A stretch of DNA of 64,000 bases from Streptomyces sp. SID12488 (GCF_010548275.1 NZ_JAAGLT010000008.1:248001-312000), one strand, 5' to 3'; shown: positions 34,148-44,272, counted from the stretch's first letter. Translations and numbers: made by a program. Notes: generated by a model not told the origin, from the letters alone.

Positions 34148-37100
34148 CTAAAGACGCTGGTGGTTCGAGGGCGCTCCGCTGTCGGCGGAGCGCATCTGCT
34201 GGAGAACCTCGAAGAGTTCGTCGTCGGACGCCGACGCGAGGTCCGCCGGCTGTGATCCATCGCCGTCCGTACCGACGCGGTCGTCCGGTCCCGTGTCACC
34301 GGGCCAGCGGGACACCAGGTCCCGCAGCCGGTGGGCGACCGTCTCCCTGGCCTCCGCGTCAGCGCTCTCGGCGAACGTGGCCAGGAACGCCTCCAGCCGG
34401 TCCACCTCGGCCAGGGCCGGCCCGGCGGAGACGGCATCGTCCGCCGTGCCGCCAAGCTCCGCGCACAGGTGGTCGGCGAGCGCGGCGGCGGTCGGATGGT
34501 CGAAGATCAGAGTGCTCGGCAGGTCGACGCCGGTGGCTTCGAGCAGCTTCTCCTGGAGGTCCAGGCTGGCCAGCGAGTCGACACCCAGGTCGACGAAGCC
34601 CCGGTCCGCCTCGATGTCCTCGGCCGTCCCCTCGCCCAGCGCCCTCGCCGCGTGCGTGCGGACCAGGTCGAGCAGGACCCGCCTGCGCTCCGCCTCCGGC
34701 ATCGCCCGCACCCGCTCGGCGTAGGAGGACGCCGGCGCCTGGCCGCTCACCCCGGCGCCGGTGCCCGGCCGCGGCCCAGTCCCGGAAGCCGTCCCGGAAG
34801 TCGCTCCGGGAACCCCCTCGGAACCGCCCACCAGCGAGCGCAGCAGCGGCAGGAGCCGACCGGCGGCGTTGCGCTTCTCCACCTGCGCGAAGTCGAGCCC
34901 CATTGGAACGAGCACGGGCTCCGCGACGGTCTCCGTCATCAGACGGGCGGTGTCGAAGAGGGCGAGAGCGTCCTCCGTGGCCAGGGCCCGGACACCGTCC
35001 CGGCCGATGCGCGCCCAGTCCGTCTCCGTCAGATCGCCGGTCAGCGCGCTGCGTTCGGCCCACGGCCCCCAGGCCAGCGACAGACCGGGCAGGCCTTGGG
35101 CGCGCCGGTACCCGGCGAGGGCGTCCAGGAAGACGTTCGCCGCCGCGTAGTTCGCCTGCCCGGCAGCGCCGAACGTGCCGGACACGGACGAGAACGTCAC
35201 GAACTCGGCGAGGCCCAGCCCGCGCGTCAACTCGTGCAGCTGCCAGGCGGCGTCCACCTTCGGACGCAGTACGGTGCCGAGCCGGTCGTCGGTCAGTGAG
35301 GCGAGGGCCCCGTCGTCCGTCACACCGGCGACGTGTACGACGACGGTCAGCGGGTGCTCCTTCGGCACGCCGTCCAGCACCGCCGCCAGGGCGTCCGCGT
35401 CGGCCGCGTCGCAGGCCACCACCGAGACCTCGGCCCCTTCCGCGGTCAGCTCCGCCGCCAACTCGGCTGCCCCCGGCGCCGCTTCGCCGCGCCGCCCGGT
35501 CAGGACCAGGTGCCGGACTCCCCGGGCGACCAGATGCCGGGCCACCAGCCCGCCCAAGGTGCCGGTCCCACCGGTGATCAGCACGGTGCCGTTGGGATCC
35601 AGGGCACGGGCCGGGGTCTCGCCGCCCTGGTCGCGCGGTGTCCCCGTATATGGTGCTGCCGCCACCTCCGACAGGCGCGGCACCCACAGTCGCCCGTCCC
35701 GGACGGCGACCTCCGGCTCCTCCCGGACGGCGCCCAGCGCCTGTGTGAACACCTCCGGCGTCGGCGCCTCGCCGTCGGCGAGGGACAGCAGCCCGAACCG
35801 GCGCGGATGCTCGGTGCGCGCGCTGCGGATCAGTCCGCGGACGGCGTCGTCGACGAGGCGGGCCTCGCCGTCCCGCTCCCGCACCACGGCCACCAGCCTG
35901 CTCGCGCTCAGCGCCGGCTCGGCGAGCCAGGACTGCAGCGCGGCCAGGGCATCGGCGGTCGCCGCGCGCACGGCTCCCGGGACATCCGCGAGGCCGCCGT
36001 CCGAGGTGACCGGCAGCAGGACCACGTCCGGCACGGTTGCCCCGGCGGCGAGTGCCGAACCGAGGGCGTCGAGACCGGCGTACCGGGCATCGACGGTCAC
36101 CGGCAGCGCGTCCCGCCCCCCGAGTGCGGCGACCACCCCGGCGGCGCCCGGCAGGCCCGGCCCGGCGTACGGCACCCACCGGGTGCGCAGCAGCGTGCCC
36201 GCGCCTGCGGTGCCCGATCCGGCGCTGCCCGAGGTGCCCGCGCCTACGGTGTCGGCCGATCCCCGCCCCAGGGACCTGAGGTGCAGCGCCGCTACCGCCG
36301 CCACCGGTACGCCGACCGCGTCGGTGACCTCCATGGACATTGAGGTGCCGGTGCCGGTGCCGGTGCCGGTGGCGCTGCCGTCCGTGCCAGGTGCCGACCC
36401 GACCACGGGCGCGAGCCGCACCCGCAACACACTCGGTCCGGTGGCACCCGACGTTGTGACGCCATGCCAGGCGTACGGCACCAGCCGCCGCTCGAACGCC
36501 TCGGGGCCCGCCGCGTACCAGGCCTGGAGCGCGGCGTCGAGCAGCGCCGGGTGCACTCCGTACCGCCCGGCCTCCTGCCGTGTCCCCTCCGGCAGGGCGA
36601 CCTCGGCGAACACCTCGTCGCCGCGCCGCCACACGGCCCGCAGGCCCCGGAACGCGGGCCCGTACTCGATCCCGTATGCCTCCGCCCGCCGGTGGAAGCC
36701 GTCGATGTCCACGCTGTCGGCGTCCGCGGGCGGCCAGGTGACCAGGTCGGACCGGGGTGCAGCAGCGCCCGCGCCGTCCGCGTCCAGGGTTCCCGTCGCG
36801 TGGCGCGTCCACGGCTCGTCCGGGCCGGGCCGGGAGGACAGGGTGAGGCGCCGGCGGCCCGTGGCATCGGCGTCGGTGAGCCGGAGCCGGATCACCCGGC
36901 TCGCGCGCGAATCTGCGGACAGTTCGAGCGGGCTGTGCAAGGTCAGCTCCGCCACCCGGTCACAGCCGGTGAACGCCCCCGCCCACCGGGCCAGTTCGAG
37001 CATCGCCGTGCCCGGCAGCAGCACCATGCCCGCCACCACGTGGTCGGCGAGCCACGGCTGAGTGGCCGTCGACAGCCGGCCGGTGAACAACAGGCCGCAG

Positions 37101-39616
37101 TCCTCCGGGAGCTCCACGGTCGCACCGAGCAGCGGATGGTCCGCGGGGGCGAGCCCCGCCGCGGCTGCGTCGAGTGTGCGGGGTCCGTCGGTCAGCCAGT
37201 GCCGGCGCCGCTGGAAGGCGTACGTCGGCAGGTCGGCCGGCGGGCGTCCCGCCAGGATCAGATCGGGGAAGGCGGCGGGCCAGGCCACGGCCGTGTCGCG
37301 CACATGCAGCCGAGCCAGCTCGGGCAGCAGCCCGTCCGCCCCGCTCGCACCGCCCACCGGTGAGACGACGACCCGCGCCGTGTGCTCTTCCAGGGCCGCC
37401 GTGAGACGGGGACCTACGGACGAGGCGGCACCGACCTCCACGAACAGCGCGGCCCCGCGTGCGCTCAACGTGCGGACGGCATCGTTGAGCGGGGTCGTGG
37501 ACGTCCCCAGCACCGGAATCCGGCCCTCGCCGGGCTCCACCCCGATGCCGTGCGCCACCGCCTGCGCGCCCTCCTTGAGCGTCATCGCGCCGGACACACA
37601 GGCCGCCGCGATCTCGCCCACGCCCTCACCGACCACCGCCGAGGGCCGTATGCCGTACTCCTCCCACACCCCGGCGAGCGCCACCAGCACCGCCCACCGC
37701 ACGGCCGGTTCCCCTCCCGGAAAGGCACCGCCGCGCAGCGCGTGGTCGCCGACCTTGGCCAGCGCCCGCTGGCAGTGGGCCAGCCGCCGGGAAAACACCG
37801 GCGAGGTCAGCACGAGCCGTGCGGCCCAGTCGATGTCCCGCGCCAGACCGTGGTCGGAGAGCACCAGCACGGTACGCCTGTCGGAGGTGACACGGCCGTG
37901 GAACAGCCCGGGCGCCGGCCGGCCCTCTGCCAGGGCCGTCAGACCCGCGAGCAGTTCGGTGCGGTCGGAGCCGAGGACCACCGCCCGGTGCTCGAACACC
38001 GACCGGCCGCGCGCCAGACCGGCGCCCACCTCCGCACGTGTCAGCTCCGGATGCTCCGTCACATGGGCCGCCAGCCGCTCGGCCTGTGCCCGCAGGGCGT
38101 CGCCACTGCGCCCGGACAGCACCCACGGCACCCCGGTCGGCCACGTCCGTATCTGGTCCGCCTCCGCGGGCGGCCCGGAATCGGCGCTCCGCTCCGGCTG
38201 TTCCGGCTGCTCCAGCACCACGTGCGCGTTGGTGCCGCTGACGCCGAACGACGAGACGCCGGCCCGGCGCGGGCGTCCCGCGTCCGGCCAGTCCCGGGCC
38301 TCGGTCAGCAGCTCGACCGCGCCTGCCGACCAGTCCACGTGCGGGCTCGGCGCGTCCACGTGAAGGGTGCGCGGCAGCACACCGTGCTCCATCGCCTTCA
38401 CCATCTTGATCACGCCGGCCACCCCGGCGGCGGCCTGCGGGTGCCCGATGTTGGACTTGAGCGAGCCGAGCCACAGCGGCCGGCCGGCGGGGCGGTCCTG
38501 GCCGTAGGCGGCGATCAGGGCCTGTGCCTCGATGGGGTCGCCGAGCTTCGTGCCGGTGCCGTGCGCCTCCACTGCGTCCACGTCGGCGGGCGCCAACCCC
38601 GCCCGTTCCAGGGCTTGCTGGATCACCCGGCGCTGCGCGGGCCCGCTCGGCGCGGTCAGTCCGCTGCTCGCACCGTCCTGGTTGACCGCGGAACCCCGGA
38701 TGACCGCGAGGATCCGCCGGCCGCTCCGGCGCGCGTCCGACAGGCGCTCAAGCAGCAGCATCCCGACACCCTCGCCGAGCGACGTGCCGTCCGCGGCGGC
38801 GGCGAACGGCTTGCACCGCGCGTCCGCCGCCAGCCCGCGCTGCCGGCTGAACTGCAGCAGCCACAGCGGCGACCCGATCACCGTCACCCCACCCGCCAGC
38901 GCCAGATCGCACTCGCCCGCCCGCATCGCCTGCGCGGCCTGGTGCAGGGCCACCAGCGACGAGGAGCAGGCCGTGTCGACGCTGACGGCCGGTCCTTCGA
39001 GGCCCAGCGTGTACGCGATCCGGCCGGACGCCACACTGCCCGTGCTGCCGTTGCCCAGGTATCCCTCGAACTCGTTCGGGGAGTTGCGCAGCCGGCCCGC
39101 GTAGTCCTGCGGGATGACGCCCGCGAACACACCGGTACGGCTGCCGCGCAGCGACGACGGGTCGATACCGGCCCGTTCGACGGCCTCCCAGGAGGTCTCC
39201 AGCAGGAGCCGCTGCTGCGGGTCGGTCGCCAGCGCTTCCCGGGTGCTCATCCCGAAGAACGCCGGATCGAAGGCGGCCGGATCGTCCAGGAAGCCGCCCT
39301 CCCGGACGTAGACCGTGCCCTGCCGCGCCGGATCCGGGTCGTACAGGCCCTCGTCCCAGCCCCGGTCGATGGGCAGCGGCGAGATGACGTCCCGGCCCTC
39401 CGCCACCACCCGCCACAGATCCTCGGGGGATTCGACCCCGCCGGGGAAGCGACAGGCCATGCCGACGATCGCGATCGGCTCGCGGGCCGACTCCTCGACG
39501 TCCCGAAGCCGCTGCCGGGTGTTGCGCAGGTCGACGGTGAGCCGCTTCAACGTGTCGATGACCTTGCCGTCGCTGGTCGCAGCGTCGGCCGTCCCGTTCT
39601 TCGCACCGCTCGTCAT
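34148..39616 (-). CDS. Type I PKS, extension module 1: KS-AT(dead, truncated)-DH-KR-ACP
   Basis: A protein of 1822 residues. ATG at 39616 starts the docking helix (DGKVIDTLKRLTVDLR); starts further upstream would lie in the preceding coding region. KS is complete (DTACSSS ~217, EAHGTGT, SNIGH). The AT region (~500-815) is eroded. The usual GQGSQ is SDHGLAR, the nucleophile motif GHSxGE is GEGVGE (Gly at 37622-37624), and the part carrying the substrate Arg, the YASH/HAFH motif and the catalytic His is missing. DH (HVVAGMVLLP ~858, HPALLDAALQ), KR (GGTGTLGG ~1352, TDD, NYAAAN ~1490) and ACP (GVDSLASL ~1678) look active. The frame is intact, so the loss is not a recent frameshift. If loaded in trans it would give an alkene. 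Confidence 0.92.
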   Translation of the reverse strand: MTSGAKNGTADAATSDGKVIDTLKRLTVDLRNTRQRLRDVEESAREPIAIVGMACRFPGGVESPEDLWRVVAEGRDVISPLPIDRGWDEGLYDPDPARQGTVYVREGGFLDDPAAFDPAFFGMSTREALATDPQQRLLLETSWEAVERAGIDPSSLRGSRTGVFAGVIPQDYAGRLRNSPNEFEGYLGNGSTGSVASGRIAYTLGLEGPAVSVDTACSSSLVALHQAAQAMRAGECDLALAGGVTVIGSPLWLLQFSRQRGLAADARCKPFAAAADGTSLGEGVGMLLLERLSDARRSGRRILAVIRGSAVNQDGASSGLTAPSGPAQRRVIQQALERAGLAPADVDAVEAHGTGTKLGDPIEAQALIAAYGQDRPAGRPLWLGSLKSNIGHPQAAAGVAGVIKMVKAMEHGVLPRTLHVDAPSPHVDWSAGAVELLTEARDWPDAGRPRRAGVSSFGVSGTNAHVVLEQPEQPERSADSGPPAEADQIRTWPTGVPWVLSGRSGDALRAQAERLAAHVTEHPELTRAEVGAGLARGRSVFEHRAVVLGSDRTELLAGLTALAEGRPAPGLFHGRVTSDRRTVLVLSDHGLARDIDWAARLVLTSPVFSRRLAHCQRALAKVGDHALRGGAFPGGEPAVRWAVLVALAGVWEEYGIRPSAVVGEGVGEIAAACVSGAMTLKEGAQAVAHGIGVEPGEGRIPVLGTSTTPLNDAVRTLSARGAALFVEVGAASSVGPRLTAALEEHTARVVVSPVGGASGADGLLPELARLHVRDTAVAWPAAFPDLILAGRPPADLPTYAFQRRRHWLTDGPRTLDAAAAGLAPADHPLLGATVELPEDCGLLFTGRLSTATQPWLADHVVAGMVLLPGTAMLELARWAGAFTGCDRVAELTLHSPLELSADSRASRVIRLRLTDADATGRRRLTLSSRPGPDEPWTRHATGTLDADGAGAAAPRSDLVTWPPADADSVDIDGFHRRAEAYGIEYGPAFRGLRAVWRRGDEVFAEVALPEGTRQEAGRYGVHPALLDAALQAWYAAGPEAFERRLVPYAWHGVTTSGATGPSVLRVRLAPVVGSAPGTDGSATGTGTGTGTSMSMEVTDAVGVPVAAVAALHLRSLGRGSADTVGAGTSGSAGSGTAGAGTLLRTRWVPYAGPGLPGAAGVVAALGGRDALPVTVDARYAGLDALGSALAAGATVPDVVLLPVTSDGGLADVPGAVRAATADALAALQSWLAEPALSASRLVAVVRERDGEARLVDDAVRGLIRSARTEHPRRFGLLSLADGEAPTPEVFTQALGAVREEPEVAVRDGRLWVPRLSEVAAAPYTGTPRDQGGETPARALDPNGTVLITGGTGTLGGLVARHLVARGVRHLVLTGRRGEAAPGAAELAAELTAEGAEVSVVACDAADADALAAVLDGVPKEHPLTVVVHVAGVTDDGALASLTDDRLGTVLRPKVDAAWQLHELTRGLGLAEFVTFSSVSGTFGAAGQANYAAANVFLDALAGYRRAQGLPGLSLAWGPWAERSALTGDLTETDWARIGRDGVRALATEDALALFDTARLMTETVAEPVLVPMGLDFAQVEKRNAAGRLLPLLRSLVGGSEGVPGATSGTASGTGPRPGTGAGVSGQAPASSYAERVRAMPEAERRRVLLDLVRTHAARALGEGTAEDIEADRGFVDLGVDSLASLDLQEKLLEATGVDLPSTLIFDHPTAAALADHLCAELGGTADDAVSAGPALAEVDRLEAFLATFAESADAEARETVAHRLRDLVSRWPGDTGPDDRVGTDGDGSQPADLASASDDELFEVLQQMRSADSGAPSNHQRL

Positions 39617-39668
39617 GGGGCCGTGACCTTTCCTGTGCGTGGGGGGCTTTTCCGCGTGTTCCGCTACG

Positions 39669-42263
39669 TCAGGACTTGCGCAGTTCGTTGTCGGCGAGGT
39701 CGAGCAACTCCTCCAGGGACACGTCCCCGAACTCGTCCTCGTCGTGGGGCGCCAGCCGGTCCAGCAGATCGCGCAGACGTGCCGCCACACGTTCCCGCGC
39801 GGGAACGCTTCCCGGGCCGTCGGCGCCGTCATACAGCAGGCCGGAGGCGAGCAGTTCGCCTTCCAGGGCGTCGAGTTGGTCGAGGACCGCCGATTCCGCG
39901 CTCCGGTCCGCGCCCCGCTCCGTCCCGGCGGCCAGCAGCTCCCCGATGAGGCCCGCGACGGACGCGGGAGTCGGGTGATCGAAGATCAGCGTCGTGGGCA
40001 GCCGCAGCCCGGTGGCCTCGCCCAGCCGGTTGCGCAGTTCCACGGCCTGCAGGGAGTCGAAGCCCGATTGCAGGAAGCCACCCTCGAGGGCGACCGCAGC
40101 CGGGTCGTCGTGCCTCAGCACCATGGCCACCTGGGCTCGTACGAACTGCTCGACCGCCTGCGAACGTTCGCCCGCCGTGAGCCCGGCGAGAGACAGCCCC
40201 CTGGTGCCGGTGCTGCCACCGGTGCTTGTGCTGGAGGCTGTGCCGTGGGCCGGTGCACCGCCGGTCGTCCCCTCGCCCTCCGCCCCGTCCGTTTCCTCGA
40301 CACCGAACGGGTACGCCGGCAGGGCGATCCGCCGGCCGCCACGGCCCCGGAAGAAGGCGGCCCAGTCGACGTCGATCCCGCGCACGTAGAGCCGAGCCAT
40401 CGCCGTCAGCCACTCCGTGACCCCGCCCTGCCCTCGGCGCAGGGTGCCGATGACGCCGGACGCCGCCGCCCCGGTTCCAGCATCGACGTCCTCCAGCGTC
40501 TCCTGCACCCCGCCGAGCAGCACGGGATGCGGACTGACCTCCAGAAACGTGTGGTGACCCGCCGCCCACAAGGCGCGTACGGCCGTCTCGAAACGGACTT
40601 CGGAGGCGAGGTTGCGGAGCCAGTACGCGCCGTCCAGACCCGTCGTCTCGAACTCGCCGCCGGTGAGGGAGGAGTAGAAGGGCACGGTGGCGGGGGCCGG
40701 TGCGATCGCCGCCGTACCGGAGAGGAACGCGGTGGAGTCGACGGTCACGTCCGGCGTGTGCGCGGCGAGACCGAGGTTCAGCCCCTTGGCCGGTATGCCC
40801 TTGGCCGTGAGCGTCTCGACGACTTCGGTCACGGCCGCGCGCTCCCCACCGAACAGCACGGAGCGCGGACCGTTCGCACCGGCGAAGTGGACTCGGCCGC
40901 GCAGGTGTTCGGCGTCGAGCAGTGGACGGAGTTCGTCGGGGGACAGTGCCGCTGCGGCCAGTTCGCCCTCTCCGGCCGCCTCCGCCTGCATCCGGCTCCA
41001 CAGGACGACCACCCGCGCGGCCTCGTCCAACGTCAGCGCACCCGCGACCTGCGCGGCGGCGATCTCACCGAGACTGGCGCCCACGGCGACCGCGGGCTCC
41101 ACACCGCAGGACCTCCACAGCGCGGACAGCGACACACCCACCGAGAACAGGACCGGCAGGACGACGTCCACGTCCTCCAGCGTCGGCGCGCCCGGAGCAC
41201 CGCGCAGCACATCGTGCAGTGACCACGGAACGAGGGGTTCGAGAGCCCGCGCGCAGTCCTCCATCCGGGAACGGAACACGTCGGAGGCGTCCAGCAGATC
41301 GAGCGCCATACCCCGCCACTGGGAGCCCAGCCCGGGGAAGACATACACCGGGCGTCCACCGTCCTCGACGCTCGCGCCGGGTGCCGTACGGAACAGCAGC
41401 GGGGCGAACCCGCCCTCGGCGACGGCACGCAGCCCGCGCACCACCTCCGCCCGGTCGGTGGCGAGCAGCACGGCCCGCCGCCCGAGGGCGGTCGTACGGG
41501 TCGTCGCGAGCGACCGCCCCAGGTCGGCCGGCGACAACTCGGGGCCGGCCTCGAAACGGGCGAGCAGATCCCGGGCCAGCGCCGCCAGAGCCGCGTCGCT
41601 CCGCCCGGACAGCACGAGCGGCACGAGCCGCGCGGCCGACGCTGCCGGCACACCGGCGGAGGCGGGGCCGGGCGGAGCGTCGGAGCCGAACGTTTCCGCC
41701 GGTGCGAGCACCCGCTCACCGGCCCGTACGGCGGTGGAGCCCCGCCGCAGAACCGCGACCGCGCCCGTGACGGAACCCGCCACAGCCACGTCGCAGTCCC
41801 CGTGGCGCAACTGCTCGGCGGCCGACTCGACCGCTGCCCGCGCCGACCCTTCCGCCCCGAGCGTCACCCGGGGTCCCCGCTCCCAGTGGAGATCGCCCCC
41901 GACGAGCGCCGCCAGCGCATCCGAGCCGTCGGCGTCCCCAGCCTCCGCCTGTACAAGAAACACACCCACATCGGCGTCGCACAGCGCACCGGGAACGATC
42001 CCGGCGTCCTCCAACGCGGCCCAGACCAGATGCAGCGCGCTGAGCCGCTCCCGGGACGCCCCGAGCACGGAGTCCCCGAAGAATGCCGCGACCCCGTCGG
42101 GCGCACAACACACCCGCACTCCGACCGGGCCGCACCCTTCCGCCGGGCGCACAACCTCGGGAGCTCCCTCCGGGGCCGCCAGACCGACGATCACGATCGG
42201 AGTTTCCGCAGTGTCGGTGTCGGCGTCATGGTCGGGGTCGGGGTCGGGCAGTCTGCTGGTCAC
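39669..42263 (-). CDS. Type I PKS loading protein: KS remnant-AT-ACP
   Basis: A protein of 864 residues. Residues ~20-210 are a shrunken KS. It opens with PIVIVGLAAP and keeps VAGSVTGAVAVLRRG, but VDTACSSS is VTLGAEGSA, so the Cys is gone, and everything after that point, including both His motifs, is missing. The AT (~285-600) has GASLGE (Ser ~397) and LAAHTP (His ~501). The Arg that binds a malonyl carboxylate is Trp (VVLWSRM ~421). In other loading ATs an Arg-to-Trp change goes with monocarboxylic starters such as propionyl- or branched acyl-CoA. The ACP has GFDSLQAVEL (~736) and is followed by a C-terminal docking segment ending ELRKS. GTG at 42263 has GGGAAGG ~11 nt upstream. First gene of the PKS operon. 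Confidence 0.9.
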   Translation of the reverse strand: MTSRLPDPDPDHDADTDTAETPIVIVGLAAPEGAPEVVRPAEGCGPVGVRVCCAPDGVAAFFGDSVLGASRERLSALHLVWAALEDAGIVPGALCDADVGVFLVQAEAGDADGSDALAALVGGDLHWERGPRVTLGAEGSARAAVESAAEQLRHGDCDVAVAGSVTGAVAVLRRGSTAVRAGERVLAPAETFGSDAPPGPASAGVPAASAARLVPLVLSGRSDAALAALARDLLARFEAGPELSPADLGRSLATTRTTALGRRAVLLATDRAEVVRGLRAVAEGGFAPLLFRTAPGASVEDGGRPVYVFPGLGSQWRGMALDLLDASDVFRSRMEDCARALEPLVPWSLHDVLRGAPGAPTLEDVDVVLPVLFSVGVSLSALWRSCGVEPAVAVGASLGEIAAAQVAGALTLDEAARVVVLWSRMQAEAAGEGELAAAALSPDELRPLLDAEHLRGRVHFAGANGPRSVLFGGERAAVTEVVETLTAKGIPAKGLNLGLAAHTPDVTVDSTAFLSGTAAIAPAPATVPFYSSLTGGEFETTGLDGAYWLRNLASEVRFETAVRALWAAGHHTFLEVSPHPVLLGGVQETLEDVDAGTGAAASGVIGTLRRGQGGVTEWLTAMARLYVRGIDVDWAAFFRGRGGRRIALPAYPFGVEETDGAEGEGTTGGAPAHGTASSTSTGGSTGTRGLSLAGLTAGERSQAVEQFVRAQVAMVLRHDDPAAVALEGGFLQSGFDSLQAVELRNRLGEATGLRLPTTLIFDHPTPASVAGLIGELLAAGTERGADRSAESAVLDQLDALEGELLASGLLYDGADGPGSVPARERVAARLRDLLDRLAPHDEDEFGDVSLEELLDLADNELRKS

Positions 42264-42504
42264 GGCGTAGTCCGCCTTCCCGTCACGCTGTCGTCGTGCG
42301 TGTGGATCGGGCGGTTCCGTCCGCAGCCCCCGTCACCGGCTCTCGAACGCTCCGCCAACCCTTGCCTGATCGACAACAACCTGACGGTGACCGCTTGACC
42401 AGACCTCGAGACTGGCTCGATCCCACCGCACCACCGAACCCGTTCACGTTCGGGACAGACAGCGGACGACGTCGATTCGGCGCCGCAGGAAGTCCTGGCG
42501 CCGA
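42264..42504. other. Upstream region of the PKS operon
   Basis: This ~240-bp gap lies before the loading-module gene and should contain the operon promoter. I found no convincing promoter hexamers, operator or small gene. The stretch is somewhat less GC-rich around 42360-42400 than its surroundings. Confidence 0.3.
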
Positions 42505-43087
42505 ATCGAGGGATCAGGCGGATGCTCCTGGGCCGGCCAGGGCGACACGACCGATCGCCCCGACGAGGCCCACCGGACCGACCGGGGCGATGCCGCGGGC
42601 AGCCACGATCTGGTCAGCGGCGGCATTGAGCAACACGATCAGGCTGACATGCTTCCGCCGACAGGCCCGGCTGCACCGTGACCAGGTCGTCCGCGAGCGC
42701 AACACCCGCCAGTCGAGGACGGTCGACCTCAACGAGAAGTAGCAGGTCTCCGCCTGCCACGTGCGGTGATACAACGTGATCAGCTCGTGGACGGGGTAGC
42801 TCTCGGCGTCCAGGAGGCTGCTCATCAGCCGCCACAGCTCGGTGCGGCGGGTGCAGTCGGCCAGCTCGATGGTCATGCACGCTTCGATGATCCGTACCTC
42901 GAGCCGCCCGTAACCGCGCCCGGCCTGGTATCTCCCGGCACAGATGGTGGTCAGGCAGGAGCCGTCCGGCAGCGGGCGGCGCACCGTCGGGCGCCGCCCG
43001 CGGGTCGAGCGCAGCAGGAAGGACGCGCCGGTGCCGGTCACTGCCTCCAGGAAGTCGTATGCGTCGTAGCAGGCGCCGGCCAGCAGA
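42505..43087 (-). mobile_element. IS4-family transposase remnant
   Basis: Read leftward, the DNA encodes YDAYDFLEAVTGTG, then FLLRSTRGRRPTVRRPLPDG, VRIIEA, and YHRTWQAETCYFSLRSTVLD. This is the C-terminal half of an IS4-type DDE transposase, with the conserved Y-x-x-R-W-x-x-E-like block slightly altered. After LRSR the frame changes, and a deleted tail (LLNAAADQIVAARGIAPVG) follows. The N-terminal half is missing and the fragment stops abruptly at ~43087, where unrelated transposase sequence begins on the other strand. It is not functional. Confidence 0.75.
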
Positions 43088-43515
43088 TCGTGGGCCGTAA
43101 ACGCAGCATCGTCGTCGACACCCTCGGCCTATTACTGCTGGTCATGGTGACCGCGGCCAGCGTCTCCGACAACGAGGCCGGCAAGCAGCTGCTCAGTCAG
43201 ATCTCCGCCGACCACCCCACGATCACCAAGGCGTGGGTCGATACCGGCTACAAGACCCAGGCCATCGAACACGGCGCCGCACTCGGCATCGACGTCGACG
43301 TCGTCCCGCGAAACACCCAGGTCAAGGGCTTCTCAGTGGTACCGCGACGCTGGGTGGTAGAGCGGAGTTTCGGTTGGATCATGATGCACCGGCGCCTCGC
43401 TCGCGACTACGAGGCCAAACCCGCCCACTCCGAGAGCATGATCCGTCTCGCGATGATCTCAAACCTCGCGAGACGAGCAACCGGCGAAACGCCCATAACC
43501 TGGCACAATCCATGA
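43088..43515 (+). mobile_element. IS5-family transposase remnant (C-terminal part)
   Basis: From about 43090 the plus strand reads GRKRSIVVDTLGLLLLVMVTAA, then WVDTGYK, RRWVVERSFGW and HRRLARDYE, ending at a stop at 43515. This is the C-terminal ~140 residues of an IS5-type DDE transposase, with the final Glu region (WVVERSFGW) intact but the first catalytic Asp and the N-terminus absent. The 5' end abuts the IS4 remnant. It contains a TTA leucine codon, rare in Streptomyces genes. The element is dead. Confidence 0.78.
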
Positions 43516-43589
43516 ACTATCCCCCAATCAAACGGGACGTCCTCAGGTGCCATAGAACGACCGTACGTGACGGGGAGGGGCCATGGCGA

Positions 43590-43810
43590 CGGCAACGGCG
43601 ATCCGGGCAGCACGTGAGTACCTGCGGGTAGGCGACCACCGGAGCCACCAGCGCCCCTGACCCAACCACCGCGCCGAAGGCGAGCTTGACCAGGTCGAAC
43701 AGGGTCGACGCGCTGAGCTGCCGCTCGGGCTCGAGGGATCGGGCGCCCAGCAGGTCCCAGCTGATGAAGAAGGTCGCGGCGGCTACGGCTTTGGCGGCGG
43801 TGAAGGTCAT
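43590..43810 (-). pseudogene. N-terminal fragment of a pentapeptide-repeat-type membrane protein
   Basis: The frame starting at ATG 43810 reads MTFTAAKAVAAATFFISWD, then LSASTLFDLVKLAFGAVVGSGALVAPVVAY, a hydrophobic segment. The TLFDLVKLAF...VVAY block is typical of the start of Streptomyces pentapeptide-repeat membrane proteins. After that the similarity ends and no repeats follow. The lost part lies toward the IS5 remnant, which suggests that the insertion removed it. Confidence 0.4.
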
Positions 43811-44272
43811 CGTGAGGGGAGTGCCGACCGGCCACAGGCGAGAGGGCGGACCTGGCAGCTGCTGCGGTGATCGGGAGTGTTCCTGCGGCGGCCGGCCATG
43901 CCGGCGTGAGAGTTGCCTCCTCCCAGCTCGTGAGCGGCTACGTCTGCCACAGGAACCACCCCGCACCGGGCAGTACGAGCAGGGCAAGAAGGCCGAACGT
44001 CCGTACCGTCCGGACTTCCCTGAGGTACCACCGTTGAGGCTGCCGCTGTGCACCCCCGTCGCTCGGGACGCGCGGCGCGCCGTCACCCGTTCGACGATCG
44101 CGGGCGCACTGTGGCCGTGGTTGAGCGATCCGGCCCCGCACAGCAGACCGACGTAGCGGCGGTGTTGGCCTCCACCCGCGCGTCCGCCACAAGGCGGCTT
44201 CCTGCTTGCTCGCCCCGACCTCTTCGACTGCCTCGGCAGAAGGGTTCCTGACGCGGGTCGCGGCAGTAGGTT
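43811..44272. other. Intergenic stretch without a recognisable gene
   Basis: No frame here looks like a conserved protein. A short hydrophobic C-terminal peptide (LLALLVLPGAGWFLWQT, minus strand, ending at 43938) could be the tail of a degraded membrane protein, but it has no supported start. Confidence 0.3.

Noticed and set aside
39617..39832. Upstream extension of the module 1 PKS start to 39832
   Set aside because: It would overlap the end of the loading-module gene in another frame and precede the normal docking helix. ATG 39616 has its own ribosome binding site.
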